Assembly (NCBI GenBank): GCA_027078545.1
Contig: JALWXN010000004.1
Coordinates: 206,737 to 270,736 of the forward strand
DNA length: 64,000 nucleotides
From: Nitrososphaeria archaeon
Lineage (GTDB): Archaea; Thermoproteota; Nitrososphaeria; Geothermarchaeales; JDFR-13
Direction of reading: 5' to 3'
This document shows positions 58,117 to 64,000 of this stretch, in pieces. The translations under genes were made by a program, and so were the position numbers. Position 1 is the stretch's first letter. Every line of letters begins with the position of its first letter. The notes under the pieces are model-generated. The model was given only the letters and a program-made list of their open reading frames with translations. It was not told where the DNA came from and did no database searches.

Positions 58117-59742
58117 CTAGATCTTGGTGAGCTTGTTTAGGAGTATCTCGAACCTGGTTATTAGTTCCTCCCTGTCGCGGCGGTAGGTCTCCTGGTCGAT
58201 AAGCTTCTTCCGCCTAGACTCTTCTAGGTCGTTCAGCTTCTTCCACGTCTCCTCCAGCTCCTCCACATCCCTTATTACCCTGGCTATCTCGTCGTTCTCT
58301 GCGGCTAGTTTCTTCACCCTGTTCCTCAGGCTTGAGAGCCTCCTCCTAACGTCTCTTATCTCCTTGTTGAGCTGGCTCCTCCTCCTGAGGAACTCTCTAT
58401 CCTTCAGCCTTCCCTCGCTATACTCCTTCTCGAGCTCTAGGATCTTCTTCATCAGGTTTGCCTCCTCGAGGTATTGGTCTATGAAGCGTCTCACGTCTTC
58501 TGGTAGGTCCTGTAGCAGTATCTTCCTGATCCTTGTGTAGGTTGCAGCCGCTATCCCGATTATGATGATGGATGAGAGTATGTATGTTAGGCCGTAGTCC
58601 TCGATGATGTCGGTCAGGCTTATTGTTATCTCACCAACCACCTTTATGTCTTCTTCATAGTCTGTGTAGTACTCCACAGACTCCTCGTATCCCGTGTCGG
58701 GTATCGCCACCCTGAATATGTCTGCTGGTATCGTGGTGGGGTTGGGTAGTGAGATGTTGTATTTAATGGTTGGTGTCAGGCCGGGTATGACCTCTATCGA
58801 CTCATTGATCGTGAAGCTTATCTCCATGGTTAGCGTCTCATTTGGCTTTATGTGGTATGGCGTCAAGACCTTGTATACCCTACCTGTAAACTCGTAGTCC
58901 AAGGGCCTGCCCAGCTGGGTCTTCACCTCAACTATGTCATAGGTCTTATTGAGGAATATCTCGGTATTGGAGGGCCATACTATCAGGTCTCTATTGGTTA
59001 TGGATAGGTTCATCACTCCGCGTAGGAATCCCCTGGGATCTGCGTCCAGCGTTATCTCTACAGCTGTATCGGCTATTAGTAGTGATACTCTCTCCTCACT
59101 CACCTGTTGTAGCGGGAAGGTCTCTATCTCCGTCTCATCCATGAGGAGTAGCTCTGTCTCTGTTAGTATGCGTGATATCTGGTACTGCTCCGGGGTCACC
59201 CCCTCAGGTGAGGATCTCACCTGTGAGAAGCCTGGTGGGAGCTCCTCATCAACACCTTTAACGTCCAGCCCAGGCCTGAACTCGAAGTCTTGCTGGTTGG
59301 TCTCGAGGTTCGTCTCGAGATATGTTAGGACCTCTACCGTGTATCTACCCTTTGTATCTGGCTTCACGGCCTCTGGCTTATAGATCTCGATTATAAGGTT
59401 CTCACCTAGTTGGGCGGTGTCTACCTCTAGTACCCCATTACTATATGTGAATTCAACCTCGGCTCTCTCATCATCGGTCCGTGTATATACTTTTAGATAG
59501 TCATTCTCTCCAATGTAGTCCTCGGGTAGGTTTGCAGTTATTGTATCTACAGATTTGAGCCCGTCACCAGCCAGGGTTATCTTTATATACAGGTTACCGC
59601 CTCCAGACTCGACCGAGGCTTCTATAGACTGCCTGACGTCTCCCTGGCTGGCTGCCGGGGGGATTATGAGGATGGTTATGAGTATTGCCAATATAATGAA
59701 TAGGCTGGCTCTAGCCTGGTTAGAAGGTGGCATCTCGACCAC
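58117..59742 (-). CDS. Unrecognised membrane protein with large outer domain and cytoplasmic coiled coil
   Basis: A 541-residue protein I do not recognise. It has an N-terminal signal sequence (about 12-33, ending AAS), a beta-rich external region of about 350 residues with several N-glycosylation sites (NLS, NKT, NET, NES), one membrane helix near 390-410 and a 130-residue highly charged coiled coil at the C-terminus. The layout suggests a surface sensor or scaffold tied to something in the cytoplasm. Starts GTG 59742 or ATG 59733; message probably near leaderless. Confidence 0.75.
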   Translation of the reverse strand: MVEMPPSNQARASLFIILAILITILIIPPAASQGDVRQSIEASVESGGGNLYIKITLAGDGLKSVDTITANLPEDYIGENDYLKVYTRTDDERAEVEFTYSNGVLEVDTAQLGENLIIEIYKPEAVKPDTKGRYTVEVLTYLETNLETNQQDFEFRPGLDVKGVDEELPPGFSQVRSSPEGVTPEQYQISRILTETELLLMDETEIETFPLQQVSEERVSLLIADTAVEITLDADPRGFLRGVMNLSITNRDLIVWPSNTEIFLNKTYDIVEVKTQLGRPLDYEFTGRVYKVLTPYHIKPNETLTMEISFTINESIEVIPGLTPTIKYNISLPNPTTIPADIFRVAIPDTGYEESVEYYTDYEEDIKVVGEITISLTDIIEDYGLTYILSSIIIIGIAAATYTRIRKILLQDLPEDVRRFIDQYLEEANLMKKILELEKEYSEGRLKDREFLRRRSQLNKEIRDVRRRLSSLRNRVKKLAAENDEIARVIRDVEELEETWKKLNDLEESRRKKLIDQETYRRDREELITRFEILLNKLTKI

Positions 59743-59768
59743 TTAATTGTTATTTTCGATTAGATGAG

Positions 59769-59776
59769 TATATAAG
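59769..59776. promoter_or_regulatory. Shared TATA-like element between membrane protein and gcvPA
   Basis: TATATAAG lies in the short divergent gap. It is about 25 bases before the gcvPA ATG (59798) and about 30 bases before the GTG start of the minus-strand gene, so one palindromic TATATA could serve both. Confidence 0.5.
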
Positions 59777-59797
59777 GTTTGGCGGCCGGTGGTCTGG

Positions 59798-61144
59798 ATG
59801 ACATTCCTCCCCAGCCCTAGCGATGTTGAGGCTATTCTGAATGAGCTGGGATTTAAGGATCTCGATAGTTTCATGGAGAGTATACTGGGGGGATTCATCA
59901 CTGAGATCCCGGGTGAGGATCTCCCCTCTATGGATCAGCCCTCTCTCCTCCGATATATGGAGGATCTCTCAAAGAGAAACAGGGTCTATAGTCCTGAGAA
60001 GGTGTATGCTGGGTGGGGTGTGGAGCCTGCCTTTGTGTATCCAGCCACGAAGTATCTAGTCGGTAGGGGGGAGTTCCTCACCTCGTATACCCCGTATCAG
60101 CCCGAGATGAGTCAGGGGATGCTCCAGGCTCTGTATGAGTATCAAAGTGTGATGGCTGAGCTCCTAGGTCTTGAGGTGGTCAACTCTTCCATGTATGATG
60201 GCGCCTCTGCCCTTGCCGAGGCTATATTACTGGCTTACCGTGTTGCTGGCCGTCCCAGGATCCTCCTGCCTAAGACCCTGCCTCCCCACCTGTCCCGTGT
60301 TGTGGATACCTATCTATATGGGGCTGGATTAGAGACCGTCAACTATGAGGACCCAACCATCAACAGTGATTCTCTCTCAATGGTTGAGTCCCTACTCAGG
60401 GAGGGTGTGTCTGCACTGGTATTTGAGTTCCCATCCTCTCTCGGATATCTATATGAGGATGTTGATAAGCTGGCGGATCTTGTCCATAGCTATGGAGCCT
60501 TGTTCATAGTATATACGGATTTATGGTCTACGCCGATAGTGGCTCCCCCAGGTGATATTGGTGCGGATGTGGCGGTGGCTGAGGGACAGCCCATGGGTCT
60601 ATACATGGGTGCTGGAGGTCCACTTCTAGGTGTCTTCGCTGTCAGGGGTGAGCAGAGGCTTATTAGGAATATGCCCGGCAGGCTGATAGGGGAGACTAGA
60701 ACCATGGATGGGGATAAGGCATACACCATGATTCTACAGACTAGGGAGCAGCATATACGTAGGGCCAACGCCACATCCAACATATGTACCAATGAGGCGT
60801 TGAGCGCTGTCCAGGTTCTAATCAATATGCTTATCATGGGTAGGGGCGGACTGGTTAGTAAGTCTCTCGAGATGATGGAGCTGGCCCATAGGCTGGCTGA
60901 CATGCTTGAGAGATATGGGGGCTCGCAGCCCTCGTCATCACCGTTCCATAGGAGATTCACAATGGTCTTTGACGATGTGGATCTGAATAAGCTGTATGAT
61001 CGGCTTAGGGGGCTGGGTTATCTCCCGGGTAACCTATCGGGCTATGGCCTTAGCATGAATATCAACTTCTTCCACACGGTGGAGGCTATAGAGGAGTTTG
61101 CATCTAGTGTGGGGGTGGTTATAGAGGATGTTCAGACAGGCTAG
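59798..61144 (+). CDS. gcvPA: Glycine dehydrogenase (decarboxylating) subunit 1
   Basis: A 448-residue fold-type I PLP protein, the N-terminal half of the two-subunit P protein. Motifs: YTPYQPEMSQGMLQALYEYQ, SMYDGASALAEA and GRLIGETRTMDG. It has no PLP lysine, which is in subunit 2. GGTGG lies five bases before ATG 59798. It overlaps gcvPB by 17 bases. GcvT and GcvH are not in the window. Confidence 0.94.
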   Translation: MTFLPSPSDVEAILNELGFKDLDSFMESILGGFITEIPGEDLPSMDQPSLLRYMEDLSKRNRVYSPEKVYAGWGVEPAFVYPATKYLVGRGEFLTSYTPYQPEMSQGMLQALYEYQSVMAELLGLEVVNSSMYDGASALAEAILLAYRVAGRPRILLPKTLPPHLSRVVDTYLYGAGLETVNYEDPTINSDSLSMVESLLREGVSALVFEFPSSLGYLYEDVDKLADLVHSYGALFIVYTDLWSTPIVAPPGDIGADVAVAEGQPMGLYMGAGGPLLGVFAVRGEQRLIRNMPGRLIGETRTMDGDKAYTMILQTREQHIRRANATSNICTNEALSAVQVLINMLIMGRGGLVSKSLEMMELAHRLADMLERYGGSQPSSSPFHRRFTMVFDDVDLNKLYDRLRGLGYLPGNLSGYGLSMNINFFHTVEAIEEFASSVGVVIEDVQTG

Positions 61145-62615
61145 GTGGAGGGAGCCAACTGTATTCGAGCTTGGCGAGATTGGCGATGGGGTATTAGATG
61201 GGGATGAGTATCGCCGGGCTCTTAAATACCTGCCTGAGAAGCTTGTGAGGAGGAGTGGTCTAAGGATTCCGGACCTCCCAGAGTTCCAGGTTGTAAGGCA
61301 CTTCACTAGGCTGTCTCAGGAGAATTATGGCGTGGATCTTGGGATCTATCCCCTGGGCAGCTGTACCATGAAGTATAACCCTAGGATCTCTGAGGAGGTA
61401 GCGGCTTTGGAGGGTCTTAGGGATATCTCTCCTCATCAGGATGAGGAGGAGATCCAGGGTGTATTGGAGGTTATGTATCGTTTATCGAGGATTTTGTCGC
61501 TCCTCACGGGTATGGATGAGTTTAGTCTCCAGCCTGCGGCTGGTGCCCAGGGAGAGTTTGTCGGCGTCTTGATTATGAAGAAGTATTTCGAGGTTAGGGG
61601 GGAGGAGAGGGATGAGATTATAGTGCCCGACACGGCTCACGGCACTAATCCGGCGTCAGCCAAGATGGGAGGGTTCAAGGTGGTCGAGATTCCTAGTGAT
61701 GAGAGGGGGATGGTCAACCCTAGACTGTTGAGGGAGGTTGTCAATGAGAGGACCGCGGGCCTCATGTTGACCAATCCTAATACCCTGGGCCTCTTCGAGG
61801 AGAATATCCTGGAGATTGCTGATATCCTCCATGAGAATGGTTCCCTACTGTATTATGACGGTGCTAATCTCAACGCTATAGTGGGGTGGGCGCGGCCTGG
61901 GGATATGGGCTTCGACATTGTACACACTAATCTCCATAAGACATTCTCCACGCCGCATGGGGGTGGGGGCCCTGGTAGTGGGCCTGTGGGTGTAAAGAGT
62001 TTTCTGAGAGACTTCCTTCCGGTGCCTATAGTGGTTTATAGGGATGGGATGTACCGATGGGAGTGGGGTTTGAAACATAGTATTGGGAAGGTCCACATGT
62101 TCTATGGGAACTTCCTAGTGGCTCTGAGGGCCTATACATATATACTCTCAATGGGTCTAGAGGGGCTTAGGAGGGCCTCCTCGATAGCTGTTATGAACTC
62201 TAACTACTTGTTTAGGAAGGTCTCTAGGCTTAGGGGGGTTGAGCCTTATCCAAGGGATTCTAGGATGAGGATGCATGAGTTTGTGGTGTCCCTAGAGTCT
62301 TTAAGGAGGGAGACGGGGGTCTCGGCTAGGGATGTTGCTAAGAGGATACTTGACTACGGAGTATATGCCCCCACCACATACTTCCCCATAATAGTTCCTG
62401 AGGCCTTGATGGTGGAGCCTACCGAGACTGTTGGTAAGAGGGATCTAGATCATTATGCATCGGTTGTGGAGAGGGTTGTTGAGGAGGCGTATAACGAGCC
62501 TGATAAGATTATTAATTCCCCCGTCAATACAACTGTGGGTAGGCTTGACGAGGCGTATGGGTCTAGGCCTAGGACTATGAAGCCTAGTGAGAGGTGGGGT
62601 AGGAGAGATGGGTAG
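61128..62615 (+). CDS. gcvPB: Glycine dehydrogenase (decarboxylating) subunit 2
   Basis: A 495-residue PLP subunit: GSCTMKYNPRISEEVA, AAGAQGEFVG, DTAHGTNPASAKMGGF and NLHKTFSTPHGGGGPG, the last with the PLP-binding lysine. Together with GcvPA it decarboxylates glycine and loads the H protein lipoyl arm. The stop overlaps the next gene by eight bases. Confidence 0.95.
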   Translation: MFRQARWREPTVFELGEIGDGVLDGDEYRRALKYLPEKLVRRSGLRIPDLPEFQVVRHFTRLSQENYGVDLGIYPLGSCTMKYNPRISEEVAALEGLRDISPHQDEEEIQGVLEVMYRLSRILSLLTGMDEFSLQPAAGAQGEFVGVLIMKKYFEVRGEERDEIIVPDTAHGTNPASAKMGGFKVVEIPSDERGMVNPRLLREVVNERTAGLMLTNPNTLGLFEENILEIADILHENGSLLYYDGANLNAIVGWARPGDMGFDIVHTNLHKTFSTPHGGGGPGSGPVGVKSFLRDFLPVPIVVYRDGMYRWEWGLKHSIGKVHMFYGNFLVALRAYTYILSMGLEGLRRASSIAVMNSNYLFRKVSRLRGVEPYPRDSRMRMHEFVVSLESLRRETGVSARDVAKRILDYGVYAPTTYFPIIVPEALMVEPTETVGKRDLDHYASVVERVVEEAYNEPDKIINSPVNTTVGRLDEAYGSRPRTMKPSERWGRRDG

Positions 62616-63939
62616 GGTATATCTAGAGACGTTTGGCTGTACCCTGAATAGGTATGACTCTGAGGTTATGGAGTCGTATCTGAGGACAGCTGGTTACGAG
62701 GTTGTGGATAGGGTTGAGGAGTCTGATGTGGTTGTCATCAATACCTGTGGGGTTAAGAAGCAGACGGAGGATAAGATGGTCTCACATATCAGGAAGCTAA
62801 GGAAGAGGTATGGGGATAAGAAGATCGTTCTTACTGGATGCCTAACCATGATTAATCTCCCCAGGCTTAGGAGGGAGTGTAGCTTCGATGCAGTCCTTGG
62901 CCCATCTCCTGGGAAGTACGTGGTAGAGGCTGTGGAGGCCGTCCTCAGGGGGGAGGAGTATGTACGTCTTGACACCGAGTCTCTGGATGTGCCGCTGAGT
63001 ATCGGTGGCTCGGTTACTAAGTCGATAGGTGTCTCCACTGGATGCCTGGATAACTGTGCGTTCTGCGGCACTAAGCTGGCTAGGGGTACTGTTAAGAGCC
63101 TAGAGCCGGAGAAGGTTGTCAGGCTTGTAGAGTCCTATGTGAGGAGTGGTGCCAAGGAGATACTCCTAACCTCTGTGGATATCGGTGCGTATGGGTTTGA
63201 TCTTAGGCCTAGGGTACCGATTACTAAGCTCCTTAGGATGGTCTCTGAGGTTGAGGGTAACTTTATCGTTAGGATTGGGATGATGAATCCTCGCTGGGCG
63301 TATCTCTATCTAGATGAGCTTATAGAGATATTTAGGTCCTCCACCAGGTTCTACCACTTCCTACATATTCCTGTCCAGACTGGGAGTCCCGAGCTGCTCC
63401 GTATAATGGATAGGGGGCATGGTGTGGAGGAGTATCTAGAGGCTGTTAGGCGTCTCAGGAGGGAGGTGGGTAGGCACTTCTCGATAATGACGGATATAAT
63501 AGTGGGTCATCCCGGTGAGAGGGAGGTTGACCATGAGATGACGATAGAGGTTCTTAGGGAGTCTGAGCCCGACTTTGTCAATATATCCCAGTTCTTCCCT
63601 AGGCCCGGCACAAAGGCCGCACGTATGAAGAAGGTTGATACAAGGATTGTGAAGCGGAGGAGTAGGGAGGTTAGTAGGGTGGCTGACGAGGTCCTCTCTA
63701 GGAGGAACCAGATGTGGCGTGACTGGGAGGGGCCGGTCCTGATCAACGAGTATGGTAAGGGACGCTTCCTAGGTAGGAACTATGCCTATAAGATCTTCGC
63801 TGTCGATGGTGGGGTCTCTATTGGCGATGTTGTCCTGGTCAGGGGGGTGAGGGCCTATACAACCTGGCTTTATGCAGAGCTTCTAGGAAGAGCTTCTTCA
63901 CTCTCTGACGGCCTGTTACAGTTCGGAAGAGTATCCTGA
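62608..63939 (+). CDS. tRNA ms2t6A methylthiotransferase (archaeal MtaB/Cdkal1 type)
   Basis: A 443-residue radical SAM enzyme: UPF0004 domain with cysteines in FGCTLN, NTCGVKK and LTGCLTM; radical SAM CLDNCAFC near residue 140; C-terminal TRAM domain (about 375-440). It adds a methylthio group to t6A37, the product of KEOPS encoded at 6139. ATG 62608 has AGGAGAG upstream. Confidence 0.93.
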   Translation: MGRVYLETFGCTLNRYDSEVMESYLRTAGYEVVDRVEESDVVVINTCGVKKQTEDKMVSHIRKLRKRYGDKKIVLTGCLTMINLPRLRRECSFDAVLGPSPGKYVVEAVEAVLRGEEYVRLDTESLDVPLSIGGSVTKSIGVSTGCLDNCAFCGTKLARGTVKSLEPEKVVRLVESYVRSGAKEILLTSVDIGAYGFDLRPRVPITKLLRMVSEVEGNFIVRIGMMNPRWAYLYLDELIEIFRSSTRFYHFLHIPVQTGSPELLRIMDRGHGVEEYLEAVRRLRREVGRHFSIMTDIIVGHPGEREVDHEMTIEVLRESEPDFVNISQFFPRPGTKAARMKKVDTRIVKRRSREVSRVADEVLSRRNQMWRDWEGPVLINEYGKGRFLGRNYAYKIFAVDGGVSIGDVVLVRGVRAYTTWLYAELLGRASSLSDGLLQFGRVS

Positions 63940-64000
63940 CCTCTCTCCTCATAATCTTCTCGAGGAGTTGTTCCACGTCCTCGGCGTCGGTGTATATGTG
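63940..64000. other. Window edge, possible end of a minus-strand gene
   Basis: Sixty-one bases after the methylthiotransferase. The minus strand is open here with a protein-like stretch (EDVEQLLEKIMRR) that would run into the methylthiotransferase 3' end; too short to assign. Confidence 0.25.

Noticed and set aside
58949-59383. 144-residue plus-strand ORF, very Ser-rich
   Set aside because: Antisense of the membrane protein; the Ser runs mirror Glu/Asp/Thr codons of the real gene.

Overview
The window is chromosomal DNA from a hyperthermophile-like archaeon of the Thermoproteota (Crenarchaeota); I cannot name the genus. Evidence: archaeal-type exosome, proteasome and RNase P genes, TFE, MBF1, Spt5, aIF6, an archaeal ribosomal-protein cluster, archaeal AlaRS and LeuRS, heavy AGG/ATA codon use, GGTGG-type ribosome-binding sites, frequent GTG and TTG starts, and eleven tRNA genes of which seven contain introns. 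Three tRNAs carry two introns each. No mobile element, CRISPR array or rRNA gene was seen. Coding density is very high: neighbouring genes overlap often, and no gap longer than about 150 bases lacks a gene.

Layout. 1-6076 (minus): exosome superoperon with Brix protein (cut by the window edge), eL43 (L37Ae), Rrp42, Rrp41, Rrp4, SBDS, proteasome alpha, Pop5, Rpp30 and a COG1325-like RNA-binding protein. 6139-11113 (plus): Kae1, Bud32, an XTP pyrophosphatase, uS15, a RecJ/GAN-like DHH protein, Pcc1 and eS1. 11135-15797: YchF-type GTPase, short eL15, TruD, Pth2, geranylgeranyl reductase-type flavoprotein, zinc-ribbon protein and EF-1beta. 15928-19409: Cdc48/VAT, a 90-residue unknown and FEN1. 19460-21088: tRNA-Gly, tRNA-Pro(CGG), an m5C methyltransferase and tRNA-Trp. 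21224-23660: a compact Rieske, cytochrome b and membrane cupredoxin cassette, the main bioenergetic unit. 23698-27079: tRNA-Pro(TGG), NAC, MBF1, HflX, Trm56 and TFE.

27188-39397 is the large ribosomal-protein cluster (uL22 to uL15), with the RNase P protein Rpp29 inside it, followed by SecY, adenylate kinase, a DUF106 membrane protein, cytidylate kinase and Cbf5. 39460-41620 holds five tRNAs around GalU and a PUA protein. 41755-45098 runs eS19, PDCD5-like, eL39, eL31, aIF6, prefoldin alpha and FtsY. 45109-49995 runs ornithine carbamoyltransferase, DTD2, SecE, Spt5, uL11, uL1, uL10 (P0) and L12. 50058-55656 holds AlaRS and LeuRS. 55708-58111 has tRNA-Arg, a free-standing ThrRS editing domain, two left-handed beta-helix sugar enzymes and tRNA-Gln. 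58117-63939 has an unrecognised membrane/coiled-coil protein, both halves of glycine decarboxylase and a tRNA methylthiotransferase.

Most genes make or check the translation machinery: ribosomal proteins, tRNA processing and modification (RNase P proteins, KEOPS subunits, Trm56, methylthiotransferase), tRNA proofreading (DTD2, ThrRS editing domain) and protein targeting. The most notable observations are: a Brix gene whose only good start is AUA next to an ideal Shine-Dalgarno; two tRNA-Pro genes identical apart from the wobble base and a 19-nt D-arm intron; an apparent shared 29/30 intron site in tRNA-Trp, -Ser and -Gln; an eL15 missing its C-terminal quarter and a P0 missing its acidic tail; and the Rieske, cytochrome b and cupredoxin cassette. 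I found no clearly new multi-gene defence or metabolic system.
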